This document shows positions 1 through 9,400 of a DNA stretch of 64,000 bases, piece after piece. Position 1 is the stretch's first letter, and each line of letters begins with the position of its first letter. Under the pieces are notes generated by a model, which was given only the letters and a program-made list of their open reading frames with translations, was not told the origin of the DNA and made no database searches. A program made the position numbers and the translations under genes. Origin of the DNA: Desulfotignum sp032250905 (lineage in GTDB: Bacteria > Desulfobacterota > Desulfobacteria > Desulfobacterales > Desulfobacteraceae); contig JAVVEQ010000007.1 of assembly GCA_032250905.1 (NCBI GenBank), positions 30,259 through 94,258 of the forward strand, read 5' to 3'.

Positions 1-417
1 CCGGGCAGGATCGCCATTCAGGTGATCGACAACCCGGACTGGCAAAAAGGCCAGTCCTTTTCCGTGGCCGCCGGTCTCAGTGCCCTGCCGCCGGACATGG
101 ACGGGGTGCTGTTCCTGCTGGGGGACCAGCCCCTGGTCACGGCCCGGACCCTCCATCAACTGGTATCTGCATTCCAGATCACTGATTACTGGATTCTGGC
201 CCCCTGTTTCAAAGGCCGGCGCGGCAACCCCGTGCTGGTGGCATCCCCGTTGTTTGACCGGCTCAGACATCCGGTCGGGGATGCCGGTGCCCGGGTGCTC
301 TTCGAGGAATTCAGGTGCCGGATGCACTGCCTGGAGGTGGATGATCCCGGTATTCTCAGAGATGTGGATACACCGGAAGATTACGCTGACCTTGTCCGGG
401 AACGGAAAGGCGGATAA
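1..417 (+). CDS. MocA/MobA-like nucleotidyltransferase, 3' part
   Basis: The reading frame is open from the first base, so the N-terminus with the nucleotide-binding loop lies outside the window. What remains is the C-terminal two thirds of a molybdenum-cofactor cytidylyl/guanylyltransferase-like fold: the GDQPLV motif near residue 44, RRGNPVLV, GDAGAR and DVDTPEDY at the end, which are hallmarks of the MocA (NTP_transf_3) family. MocA proteins attach CMP to molybdopterin for xanthine-dehydrogenase-type enzymes. The following gene begins 25 bases downstream on the same strand, so the two may be cotranscribed. The exact nucleotide specificity cannot be read from this fragment. Confidence 0.8.
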   Translation, partial: PGRIAIQVIDNPDWQKGQSFSVAAGLSALPPDMDGVLFLLGDQPLVTARTLHQLVSAFQITDYWILAPCFKGRRGNPVLVASPLFDRLRHPVGDAGARVLFEEFRCRMHCLEVDDPGILRDVDTPEDYADLVRERKGG

Positions 418-442
418 ATCGGTTTCATCAAGGAGAAAGATT

Positions 443-976
443 ATGATACGCTCTTTTAAAGGCAAAACCCCCCGCATCGCTCCATCCGCTTATGTGGACG
501 ATACGGCGGTGCTGATTGGAGATATCGAAATCGGTGAAGAATCCAGTGTGTGGCCCGGCGCCGTCATCCGGGCGGACCTGGGAAAAATCACCATCGGACG
601 AAAGACCATTGTGGAGGACAACTGCGTTATCCATGCCGGTGCACCGAACGGCAGAGACGGAGATGTCTTCATCGGGGACAGGGTGGTCATCGGGCACGGG
701 GCCGTTCTCAACTGCCGGTCCATCGGCAGCTACGTGCTCATCGGGATGAACGCCACCCTGCTCCATGAAGCCTGCATCGGTGATTACTGCCTCATCGGTG
801 CTGCCGCCCTGGTGGGGGCCGGCAAAATCATTCCGGATTATTCCCTGGTGTTCGGCGCTCCCGGGCAGATCAAGGGCCGGCCGACTGAAGATCAGCTCTG
901 GTGGGCCAAAAGCGCGTACGAAGAATACAAGCCGTTGATGGATGAGTATAAAAAATTACAATCGATTCCGTCTTAA
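443..976 (+). CDS. gamma-class carbonic anhydrase / hexapeptide-repeat protein
   Basis: A 177-residue protein made almost wholly of left-handed beta-helix hexapeptide repeats (IGDIEIGEES, VIRADLGKITIG, IGDRVVIGHGAVL, IGDYCLIGAAALV). It keeps the residues expected of the YrdA/CaiE/gamma-carbonic anhydrase family: the R-x-D of VIRADLG and metal-binding histidines in VIHAG, IGHGA and LLHEA. The start is the ATG preceded by AGGAGAAAG; longer upstream frames overlap the preceding gene and are not used. The family forms homotrimers with a metal between subunits. The physiological activity may be carbonic anhydrase or an unknown acyl-related role; the fold call is firm, the activity is not. Confidence 0.85.
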   Translation: MIRSFKGKTPRIAPSAYVDDTAVLIGDIEIGEESSVWPGAVIRADLGKITIGRKTIVEDNCVIHAGAPNGRDGDVFIGDRVVIGHGAVLNCRSIGSYVLIGMNATLLHEACIGDYCLIGAAALVGAGKIIPDYSLVFGAPGQIKGRPTEDQLWWAKSAYEEYKPLMDEYKKLQSIPS

Positions 977-1099
977 CCGGTCCACCCAGACATCATATCC
1001 GGTCCTGCTGAAATTGAGCGAAAGCAGGTTCATGAACCCCGGCTCTTTTCCAGGCAGGATATGCTCCGTGGGGATGCAGGGCACAATCACGTTATTCAT
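956..1099 (-). CDS. small protein of 47 residues, unknown
   Basis: A short frame that begins with ATG overlapping the stop codon of the small upstream gene on the same strand (ATGAATAA), a typical translational-coupling arrangement, and ends 21 bases inside the 3' end of the convergent carbonic anhydrase gene. The product begins MNNVIVPCIPTEHILPGKEP and has an ordinary soluble composition with one cysteine and a basic C-terminus. No family is recognised. Support is only the coupling to its neighbour and plausible amino-acid use; it could be a chance frame. Confidence 0.4.
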   Translation of the reverse strand: MNNVIVPCIPTEHILPGKEPGFMNLLSLNFSRTGYDVWVDRLRRNRL

Positions 1100-1268
1100 T
1101 GGTCAGATCAGCCAGCTGTTTCATCAGATCATCGTATTCATCTTCATACGCCAGAAGATCCATCATCACCGGCGGTTTGACCGAGTGGGCCGGCAACCGG
1201 GCCTTGGTTTCTCTGATCAGCACATCCAGTTCCGTCAGTCTTTTTTTGATTTCTTTTTCGGTTTTCAA
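1092..1268 (-). CDS. small charged helical protein of 58 residues
   Basis: Starts at TTG, 11 bases after a perfect AGGAGG ribosome-binding site, which fixes the start well inside a longer open frame that is otherwise implausible. The product is highly charged and predicted helical (KTEKEIKKRLTELDVLIRET, then KPPVMMDLLAYEDEYDDLMK), resembling small coiled-coil proteins. No family is recognised. It lies between the carbonic anhydrase and the kinase gene and points away from the kinase, and it is followed directly by the coupled 47-residue frame. Confidence 0.55.
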   Translation of the reverse strand: MKTEKEIKKRLTELDVLIRETKARLPAHSVKPPVMMDLLAYEDEYDDLMKQLADLTNE

Positions 1269-1413
1269 GGGGTGCTGCGCCTCCTGTGTCTTCCCAATTG
1301 ATATTGATACGAGTATACCATAAATCGGGCTGGAAATGTCGATATTGACAAATGACCCCCTGGGCGATACTGTAAATTCTTCGAAATCCTTCAAAAAAAC
1401 AAGGAGAACCGGT

Positions 1414-3231
1414 ATGACTAAGCACACCCCGCGGCTGCTGGATGCCCTGGATGCATTTGAAGACGGTATATACATCGTGAATGAAAATTTTACAGTGGAG
1501 TATATGAACCGGTTCATGAAAAACCTGTTTGGAGACGGGGTGGGGGAAAAATGCCACAAGGTACTGCTCAATTATGAAAAACCCTGTGACTGGTGTAACT
1601 ACAGGGAGATTTTCGAGAAAAACGAAACCCGCCATTCAGAAATTTATCTGGAAACGGTGAAAAAAACTTTTCTCCTGTCTGAAATTCCGGTGACCAACCG
1701 GGACGGCACCCGATCCAAGCTGTCCATATACCGGGACATCACCCGGCGCAAGGAGCAGGCGGCCCGGCTGAAATGGTCTGAAGAAAGTTATCAGCGCCTG
1801 TTCACCCATGCAGGATGCGGGGTGTTTATTTCCAGCAAACAGGGGCGGTTTCTGGATGTGAACCCGGCACTGCTCAGGATTCTGGGATATCAGGACAAGG
1901 ATGAATTCCTGTCCCTGGATCTGGCCCGGGATGTGTATCTGACACCCGACGACCGGGAAAGATATCAGCGGTTCATCGAGAAAAAAGGCCGGGTGGTGGA
2001 TTACGAACTCCAATGGCGCCGCCGGGACGGGCATCTCATCGACATCCTTCTGACCTCGCATGTCCGGTATGGCACCGATGGTGAAGTCCTGGGGTACGAA
2101 GGGATCGTGGTGGATGTAACCGAGCGCAAGAAAAGCGAAAACAAAATCCGTGAGGCCCATGATTTTCTGGACAACATCATTTCCTGTTCTCCCAACGCCA
2201 TCATGGCCATGGACATGTCCGGCCGGATCATTTTGTGGAACCGGGGGGCGGAAACTCTCTTCGGGCTGTCCGCCGATGAAGTGGTCGACCGGATGACGGT
2301 CCAGCAGATCTATTCCAGGGAAGTGGCTGCAGAAGTGACCCGGATGATGCGGGACACGGAATATGGCGGTGTGGGCCGGCTGGCGTCCTATCCCCTGACT
2401 TTTGAACGCCGGGACGGGGTGAAGGTGGAGGGCAATCTGTCCGCTTCGTTTCTTTATGATGAAGAAGGAAAAGAAACCACGACCGTGGCCCTGTTTGTGG
2501 ATTTGAGGGAGCGCCTTAAAACTGAGCGGGAACTGGCCGAAGCCCGGCAGCACCTGCTCCAGTCGGAAAAACTGGCCGCCATGGGCCGGCTCACCTCCCA
2601 GATCGCCCATGAATTGAACAATCCTTTATTCGGGATCATGAACACCCTGGAACTGCTGAAAACCGAAATTCCGCCTTCCAATAAGCGGCGCCGGCTTCTG
2701 GATATGTCGTTGTCCGAAACCGTCCGCCTGGCTGATATGCTCAAAAAAATGCTTTCCTTTTCCAAGCCGGATGAAACCGAGCGTGCCGAGCTGGACATCA
2801 ACACCGTGATCGAGGAGCTTATGGTGTTCTACGACAAACGGTTCAGGGAAAACTCCATCAAGGTCATACTGGATCTGACACCGGACCCGGGCCGGATCAT
2901 AGCCTCCCGGGATCAGCTTCGCCAGGTGTTCATCAATCTGTTTTCCAACGCCATGTATGCCATGCCCGAGGGCGGCACACTGACCCTTTCCACCCGGCCC
3001 AACGGAAACATGGTTTACATCATCGTGGAAGACACCGGCACCGGGATAAAGCCAGAGCACTTGGAAAAGGTGTTTGATTCCTTTTTTACCACCAAGACCG
3101 ACAGTATCAAAGGAGTGGGTCTGGGCCTTTCGGTGTGTTATGGATTTGTCAAGGATCACGACGGTGATATCACCGTGGAATCCCGATACGGCCAGTGGAC
3201 CCGGTTTACCATCAAACTGCCGCTGGCGTAA
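1414..3231 (+). CDS. PAS-domain sensor histidine kinase
   Basis: A soluble 605-residue kinase without membrane segments. Three PAS domains are visible at about residues 10-110, 125-245 and 250-365; the first carries cysteines (GEKCHKVL and PCDWCNYREIF), a pattern often seen in redox- or metal-sensing PAS domains of this group. HisKA follows with the phosphorylatable histidine in QIAHELNNP (about residue 399), then the ATPase domain with the N box NLFSNAMYAMPEGG, DTGTGI and GVGLGLSV. The start is the ATG after AAGGAG; an in-frame ATG 78 bases upstream lacks such a site. No response regulator is adjacent as a classic partner, although the HTH-receiver protein at 3626 lies 395 bases downstream on the same strand and could be its target (inference). 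Confidence 0.9.
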   Translation: MTKHTPRLLDALDAFEDGIYIVNENFTVEYMNRFMKNLFGDGVGEKCHKVLLNYEKPCDWCNYREIFEKNETRHSEIYLETVKKTFLLSEIPVTNRDGTRSKLSIYRDITRRKEQAARLKWSEESYQRLFTHAGCGVFISSKQGRFLDVNPALLRILGYQDKDEFLSLDLARDVYLTPDDRERYQRFIEKKGRVVDYELQWRRRDGHLIDILLTSHVRYGTDGEVLGYEGIVVDVTERKKSENKIREAHDFLDNIISCSPNAIMAMDMSGRIILWNRGAETLFGLSADEVVDRMTVQQIYSREVAAEVTRMMRDTEYGGVGRLASYPLTFERRDGVKVEGNLSASFLYDEEGKETTTVALFVDLRERLKTERELAEARQHLLQSEKLAAMGRLTSQIAHELNNPLFGIMNTLELLKTEIPPSNKRRRLLDMSLSETVRLADMLKKMLSFSKPDETERAELDINTVIEELMVFYDKRFRENSIKVILDLTPDPGRIIASRDQLRQVFINLFSNAMYAMPEGGTLTLSTRPNGNMVYIIVEDTGTGIKPEHLEKVFDSFFTTKTDSIKGVGLGLSVCYGFVKDHDGDITVESRYGQWTRFTIKLPLA

Positions 3232-3253
3232 AAGGCGCGGCTGAATGAGTTGA

Positions 3254-3491
3254 ACCACGAAGGATACGAAGGGCACGAAGAATTCTGGAATCAATGGCGT
3301 TATCCGGATTTTTCAGCCCTTCCTGATGTTGCATTTTTTCGCCTCCGGCTTAGTGCCGAATCAGCTTGACCCTTCTTTCTGATCTCCCCCGGATGTGTCG
3401 TTTGCAGTGTCCGTCTAATATAACAGACAGCCTGTGAAAACCTTGCCGGCTCCCTTTTTTTATACTTCGTGATCTTCGTGCCCTTCGTGGT
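3254..3491. repeat. inverted CCACGAAG-type dispersed repeat pair
   Basis: The gene-free stretch between the kinase and the HTH-receiver gene holds two facing copies of a 27-base motif: ACCACGAAGGATACGAAG followed by GGCACGAAG at 3253-3280, and its inverse, CTTCGTGATCTTCGTG then CCCTTCGTGGT, at 3465-3491. Each copy is itself built of ACGAAG units. A third, diverged copy sits at 39171-39197. The arms are too far apart (about 185 bases) for a simple terminator. Such CCACGAAGG repeats recur in intergenic regions of many delta-proteobacteria; their function is not known to me. Nothing coding is seen between the arms. Confidence 0.6.
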
Positions 3492-3562
3492 AAAAAAACA
3501 AGTGTGCTTAGTAACAGGGAGATAGTATAGTTATTTTATTTATTTTATTTATTATTTTTTTG

Positions 3563-3591
3563 TTGACAACATATATTTTTTATAATAATAG
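3563..3591 (+). promoter_or_regulatory. candidate sigma-70-type promoter of the met/hdr operon
   Basis: A perfect -35 hexamer TTGACA is followed after 17 bases by TAATAG, within a very AT-rich tract, 35 bases before the start codon of the first operon gene. The -10 match is only partial and TATAAT also occurs closer in (spacing 12), so the exact -10 is uncertain. An AAGGAGG ribosome-binding site follows. Confidence 0.45.
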
Positions 3592-3625
3592 AAAAAACTA
3601 TAACCATCAATGCAAAGGAGGCATT

Positions 3626-4198
3626 ATGGAAGACACATTGACTGTATTCACGGCCAGCAAGTACTGCAATGTTTCGTCAAAAACCATTATCAACTGGGTG
3701 GAGGCCGGACATATCAAGGCGTACCGGACCGTGGGCGGCCATCGCCGTATCAAGAAGCCCGACCTGGAAGCGTTTATGCGCAATCAGGGGATTCCCATCC
3801 CGGAAGAAAAAGAGGATGGCATCCGGAAAAAAATCCTTGTGGTGGATGACGACATGATCATTGTGGAGTCTATTGTCCAGGCCCTGGAGGAGGACGAGTT
3901 CGACTATGAGGTAATCTCGGCATCCGACGGGTTTGAGGCAGGGCTTCAGGTCAATCATTTCAAACCGGACCTGCTGATCCTGGATATCATGATGCCCGAT
4001 ATCAAAGGATATGAGGTCTGCAAGAAAATCAAGGACAGCGAGGAGACAAAACACACGAAAATCATTGTTTTGTCTGCGTATCTGGACGACGAAAAATTTG
4101 CCCGGATGAAGAAAAACGGTGCGGATGTCTGTTTTTCCAAGCCCTTGCCACTGCACCAGCTCAAGGAAGAAGTCGCAAAACTGCTTGAACTTAAATAA
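3626..4198 (+). CDS. excisionase-type HTH fused to a receiver domain
   Basis: A 190-residue two-domain protein. Residues 5-55 form a MerR/BldC/excisionase-type helix-turn-helix (TASKYCNVSSKTIINWVEAG, then YRTVGGHRRIKKPDLEAFM). Residues 70-188 form a CheY-like receiver with acidic pocket VVDDD, phospho-acceptor Asp120 in LLILDIMMPD, Ser/Thr switch in IIVLSAY and the conserved Lys in CFSKPLP. The domain order, DNA-binding first, is the reverse of OmpR or NarL regulators. The start follows AAAGGAGG. The stop lies only 14 bases before the next gene, so it heads the methylene-tetrahydrofolate/Hdr operon and is likely its regulator (inference). Confidence 0.9.
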   Translation: MEDTLTVFTASKYCNVSSKTIINWVEAGHIKAYRTVGGHRRIKKPDLEAFMRNQGIPIPEEKEDGIRKKILVVDDDMIIVESIVQALEEDEFDYEVISASDGFEAGLQVNHFKPDLLILDIMMPDIKGYEVCKKIKDSEETKHTKIIVLSAYLDDEKFARMKKNGADVCFSKPLPLHQLKEEVAKLLELK

Positions 4199-4212
4199 CA
4201 AGGAGGCAAACC

Positions 4213-5091
4213 ATGAATTTAAAAGAATCTTTGGAAAAAAAGAGATTTGTTGTGACCTCTGAAGTTCAGGCACCTCTTGGCGATGACGAACCTGAAGCAC
4301 TGGTGCAGAGCCTGAGCAGGGTCCGGGGGCGGGTGGACGGCGTTTCCGTGTCCGATGTGGAACTCGAAGGCGTGGTGGGAGACAGCATCCGGACCTGTGA
4401 CCTGCTGCTTAAAAACCGGTTCAACGCCATATACCAGACCACCACCCGGGACAAGAACCGGTACCAGCTCCAGAAGGACCTGACCTCTGCCCATGAGGTG
4501 GGCGTGGACAATCTGCTGGTGTTCACCGAGGACTACCGCATCTCCGGGGACAGTCTCCAGGAATCCATGTTTTTTCATGTGGATTCTGGCAAACTGGCAT
4601 CGGTCCTGGATCATTTGCGCCAGGGGGTCACCATTGAAGGCAATGAACTGGGTAAAAATCTGGAGTTTACCCTGGGGTCGGGCGTGGAAACCCCGTGGGG
4701 CAGCCAGATGCCCAAGCGGGGCATGGAGGAGATGGAGGACATGCTCAATGTGGGGACCGGCTATTTTCTCACCACCCCGATTTTTGACGTGGATCAGTTT
4801 GAAAAGTTCATGAAGCAGGTGGCCCCGTTCCGGGTGCCGGTGATCGCCGAAGTGATGATCCTGCGTACTGCGGGTATGGGCAAGTTTCTGAACCGTCATT
4901 TCAAGTCCGGCCTGGTTCCGGAATGGGTGATCCAGAAGCTGCTCAATGCACCGGACAGGACAAAGGCCAGTATCGAACTGTTTGCGGATACGGTCAAAAG
5001 CCTCAAGGATATCTGTCAGGGGGTGCACATTATCACCATCGGCGGGGAAGACAAGCTGGCGCAATACCTGAACGCAGCCAAACTCAGGTGA
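4213..5091 (+). CDS. methylenetetrahydrofolate reductase-like protein
   Basis: A 292-residue protein that reads as a diverged MTHFR-type TIM barrel: N-terminal SEVQAPLGDD (the conserved Glu of the MetF start), DGVSVSDVE where MetF has its substrate-loop residues, YQTTTRDKNRYQLQKDL matching the C(R)DRN segment, VDNLLVFTEDY in place of the LxGD strand, then YFLTTPIFDVDQFEKFMKQV and VPVIAEVMILRTAGM. It is clearly distinct from the second, more canonical MetF encoded at 12137. It lies 14 bases after the regulator and 48 bases before the HdrCB gene. It may be an assembly partner or a second folate-binding subunit; activity is not proven by sequence. It has an AAGGAGG site before ATG. Confidence 0.75.
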   Translation: MNLKESLEKKRFVVTSEVQAPLGDDEPEALVQSLSRVRGRVDGVSVSDVELEGVVGDSIRTCDLLLKNRFNAIYQTTTRDKNRYQLQKDLTSAHEVGVDNLLVFTEDYRISGDSLQESMFFHVDSGKLASVLDHLRQGVTIEGNELGKNLEFTLGSGVETPWGSQMPKRGMEEMEDMLNVGTGYFLTTPIFDVDQFEKFMKQVAPFRVPVIAEVMILRTAGMGKFLNRHFKSGLVPEWVIQKLLNAPDRTKASIELFADTVKSLKDICQGVHIITIGGEDKLAQYLNAAKLR

Positions 5092-5139
5092 ACCATGATC
5101 AGATGACATACGTCACAATTATATACAGGGGGGCGCACC

Positions 5140-6426
5140 ATGGCAGAGGCAATCAAGATCGACACCCTTGATAGTGAACTCAAGGAAGCGGTGCTGGACA
5201 AGGTGCCGGATGCAAACTTTGATCTGTGCCTGACCTGCGGCACCTGCACAGGCGGGTGCCCGGCATCGGAGCAGTTCGGCATGGATCCCAGAAAACTGAT
5301 CCGCATGCTCAATTTCGGCATGGATGAAGAGATTCTCAAATCGGACTGGAAATGGGTGTGCAGCATGTGCGGCCGGTGCCAGCTGGCATGTCCCATGAAC
5401 ATCAATATTCCCAAACTGATTTACAACATCCGGGCAAAGATGGCCAGGGAAAAGCGGCCCAAGGGTATTCTGGGATCCTGTGACCAGCATATCCGCACCG
5501 GATCGGCCATGGGGGCAGCCAAAGAGGATTTTGAGTTCACGGTCCTGGATGTGGCCGAGGAGATCCGGGAAGGCCATCCCGGATTTGAAGATCTGGAAGT
5601 GACTGTGGATCGGGTTGGGGCCCAGATGGTGCTCAACCAGAATTCCCGGGAGCCGGTCACCGAGCCCGAGGAGATGGGACCTTTGTGGAAGATCCTGCAC
5701 CTGGTTGGGGCGGACTGGACCTATCCGTCCGTCATGTGGGCCGGAGAAAACTACTGCATGTTCCTGGCCGATGACGAGGGGTGGCGCTATATCATCGAGG
5801 AGTTTGTCCTGCATGTGGACAACAATCTCAAAAGTCCAATGGTGGTCAATACCGAGTGAGGCCACTCATACTTTGCAATCCTGGAAGGATTGCGCAAATA
5901 CAAGATTCCCCACAAGTTCCAGCTCACGACCATTATCGAGCTGTATGCCCAGTGGATCCGGGAAGGCAAACTCAAGGTCAATGCCGACTGGAACAGAGAT
6001 ATCAAAGCCAGATTTACCGTGCAGGATCCCTGCAATATCGCGAGGAAAAGCGGATCCAACAAGATCGTGGATGATCTGCGCTTTGTGGTGAAAACCGTGG
6101 TGGGCGAGGAAAATTTCATCGATACCGTGCCCAGCCGCATGAACAATTTCTGCTGCGGCGGCGGGGGCGGGGCTCTGCAGGCCGGTTTTCCGGATCAGCG
6201 GCGGGCCTATGGCAAAATTAAATACAACCAGATCATGGCCACGGGTGCTGACTACGTCATCGCCCCCTGCCACAATTGCCACGGCCAGATCGAAGATATC
6301 GGCCACCACTACGGCGGCAATTATCACGTGGTCCATCTGTGGACCATCATCTGCCTGGCCCTCGGGGTTCTGGCGGACACCGAACGCGCCTATCTCGGCC
6401 CGGACCTGGCCGAAGTGGGACTTTGA
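5140..6426 (+). CDS. HdrC-HdrB/DsrK-like Fe-S subunit, selenoprotein (Sec240)
   Basis: Reads as one 428-residue protein if the in-frame UGA at 5857-5859 is Sec. N-terminal half: two 4Fe-4S motifs, CLTCGTCTGGCP and CSMCGRCQLACP (HdrC-like). Then WAGENYCMFLADDEGW and NTE-U-GHSYF, where DsrK/HdrD-like proteins have a Cys-Gly-His motif. C-terminal half: a CCG domain with FCCGGGGGAL (about residue 337) and PCHNCHGQ. The frame continues for 188 codons with clear homology on both sides, and a stem-loop lies just after the UGA. The same architecture with the same UGA recurs at 35446-36768. Probable role: non-canonical iron-sulfur catalytic or electron-transfer subunit with the HdrA encoded next. The frame ends 33 bases before hdrA. 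Confidence 0.9.
5875..5893 (+). promoter_or_regulatory. candidate bacterial SECIS hairpin of the HdrCB gene
   Basis: A perfect 8-base-pair stem GCAATCCT / AGGATTGC closes a GGA loop. The loop starts 24 bases after the UGA, within the distance typical of bacterial SECIS elements that bind SelB. The hairpin sits inside coding sequence. Confidence 0.7.
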
Positions 6427-6459
6427 TCCCAAGTGGGACTAAATGCAAGGAGGGATGAC

Positions 6460-9400
6460 ATGACCGAAATGGAAAAAGGATCGGTAATGGTGGTTGGTGC
6501 CGGTATCGCTGGTATCCAGGCATCCCTGGATCTGGCGGATTCCGGACATCTGGTCTTTCTGGTGGACAAGAATTCGGCCATCGGAGGTACCATGGCCCAG
6601 CTGGACAAAACCTTTCCCACCAATGACTGCTCCATGTGCATCATCTCCCCCAAACTGGTGGAGGCCGGGCGGCACCTGAACGTGGAGCTTCTGACCCTGA
6701 GCGAGATTGAATCCGTGGAAGGGGAAGCCGGGAATTTTACGGTGACCCTGACGGAACATGCCCGGTATATAGACATGGACAAATGCACGGCCTGCGGGGA
6801 ATGCGGCAAGGTGTGTCCGGTGAACCTGCCCAACCGGTTCGATGAAAATCTGGGAGAGCGCAAGGCCGCATTCAAGCTATATCCACAGGCCATGCCCTCG
6901 GCCTGGGCCATTGAAAAAACCGATACAGCTCCCTGCCGCCTCACCTGTCCGGCCGGGCTCAATGTTCAGGGGTATGTGCAGATGGTCAAGCAGGGCAAAT
7001 ATAAACAGGCCCTGGAGATCATCATGGAACAACTGCCTCTGCCGGGCGTCCTGGGCCGGATATGCCCGCATGAGTGTGAGGATGCCTGCCGGCGCTGTCA
7101 GGTGGAGGCGCCCGTGGCCATCCGGGATCTCAAACGCCTGGCTGCAGACCAGTTTGACCCCAGGCAGATAGAGATCCCCTGTGATCCGAAAATCGGAAAA
7201 AAAGTGGCCATTATCGGTTCCGGCCCGGCCGGGCTGTCCTGCGGATTTCATCTGTCAAAAAAAGGGGTGGATGCCGTGATTTTCGAGGCCCTGCCAAAAC
7301 CCGGCGGCATGCTGCGGGTGGGGATTCCGGACCACCGGCTGCCGCCTGGTGTGCTGGACAGAGACATCGAAGTGATCACCGGCTTAGGGGTGCTGATTCA
7401 CTGCAATCAGCGACTGGGTCACGATATCACTGTGGACAGCCTGGTGGCTGAAGGATTCGATGCAGTGTTTCTTGCCCTGGGAGCCCACAAAGGGCTGTCT
7501 TTAGGCATCCCCGGCGAAGATCTTTCAGGCGTGCGCCAGGGCGTGGATTTTCTGCGGGAACTGAATCTCACCGGCAGTACCGCCGTGGGGAAACATGTGG
7601 GCATCATCGGCGGCGGCAACGTGGCCATTGATGTAGCCCGGTCCGCGGTGCGCCTGGGTGCGGAAACCGTCACCATCATATACAGACGGACCCGAAAGGA
7701 GATGCCGGCCTGGGAAGAGGAAATTTGCGCCGCTGAAGACGAGGGGGTGACCATCACCTATCTGGCGGCTCCCCAGAAGGTGCTTGAGGCAGACGGCCGG
7801 GTATCGGGTCTGCGGGTGATCAAAATGGAACTGGGGGAACCGGATGCCTCGGGCCGGCGACGGCCCGTGCCCGTGCCCGGCAGTGAATACGACCTTCCCA
7901 TTGATCAGCTTATCTGTGCCATCGGCCAGCAGCCGGACATCTCCGTACTGGAGGACCTGGCGGATGTGAAAATTTCCCGGTGGAACACCATGGAAGTGGA
8001 TTCGGTCACCCTGGCAACGGACCGGCCCGGCGTGTTTGCCGGCGGGGACCTGCAGACTGGACCGGGCGTGGCCATCGGAGCGGTGGCAGCAGGTATGGAG
8101 GCGGCGGAATCGATCTTCCGCTATCTCACCGGCCGGGATATGGCCGATGGCAGGGACATGCCGATGGTTGATGAGCCTGTTTACCGCCCGGTGGACCCGG
8201 ATATGAAGCCTGAAACCCGGTACCGGATGCCGGAACTGCCTCCTGAAAAGCGGGCCGGCAACTTTGACGAAGTGGAGCTCGGGTATGACCCGGCCGACGG
8301 ACAGAAAGAAGCGGCACGGTGCCTGAACTGCGGGTACTGCTCTGAGTGCATGCAGTGCGTGGATGCGTGCCTGGCTGATGCCGTGGACCACTTTATGACA
8401 CCCAGAACCCGCACCGTTCATGTGGGAGCCATTATTCTGGCGCCGGGGTTTTCCCCGTTCGAACCCAAAGAGATGATCACCTACTGTTACGGCCACAGTC
8501 CCAATGTCATGACCTCCCTGGAATTCGAACGGATACTGTCTGCTTCGGGCCCCTATAACGGGCATCTGGTGCGGCCTTCGGATGAAGAGGAACCGAAAAA
8601 GATCGCCTGGCTCCAGTGTGTGGGCTCCCGGGACATCAACAAGGGGGATCATTCTTACTGCTCCGGGGTGTGCTGCATGTACGCCTCCAAACAGGCGGTG
8701 ATCGCCAAAGAGCATGCCGGTAAGAACCTGGACTGCGCCATTTTCTACATGGATATGCGGACGCACGGTAAAGAGTTTGACAAGTACCAGATACGGGCCC
8801 AGGACGATGCCGGGGTACGGTATGTGAGATCCCGTATCCATTCGGTGTTCCCGGAGCCCGGGGACCGCTACCGGCTGGTGTATGCCACCGAGGCGGGGAA
8901 CCTGGCCGAGGAGATATTCGACATGGTGGTGCTGTCCATCGGGCTGGCCCCCAACAAAGAGGCGGCCAAACTTGCCGGCAGGCTGGGCATCGACCTGAAC
9001 CGGCATGGTTTTGCCGCCACAACCGACATGTTGCCTGTGGGAACTTCCCGGGAGGGAATCTATGTGTGCGGCACCTTTCAGGAACCCAAGGATATCCCGT
9101 CTTCTGTCATGGAAGCTTCGGCTGCGGCAGCCACCGCATCCATGGCCATGGCGGACGACCGCTGGACCCTGACCCGCACCCGGGAACTGCCGCCTGAAAC
9201 TGATGTGGCCGGGGCCATCCCCCGCATCGGGGTGTTTGTGTGCAACTGCGGCATCAACATCGGCGGAGTGGCGGATGTGCCGGCGGTGCGTGATTACGCA
9301 AAGACCCTGCCCTATGTGGTGCATGTGGAGGACAACCTGTTCACCTGTTCCCAGGATGCCCAGGACCATATGAAACAGGTGATCGTGGAAAACAACATCA

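Noticed and set aside
3254..3491. Rho-independent terminator after the PAS kinase gene
   Set aside because: The inverted arms are about 185 bases apart with no tight loop and no T-run at the right place; better read as a dispersed repeat pair.
5857..5859. Sequencing error or pseudogene stop in the HdrCB gene
   Set aside because: The same UGA at the same residue occurs in the paralogue at 36034, and both are followed by a hairpin; two independent errors at one site are unlikely.
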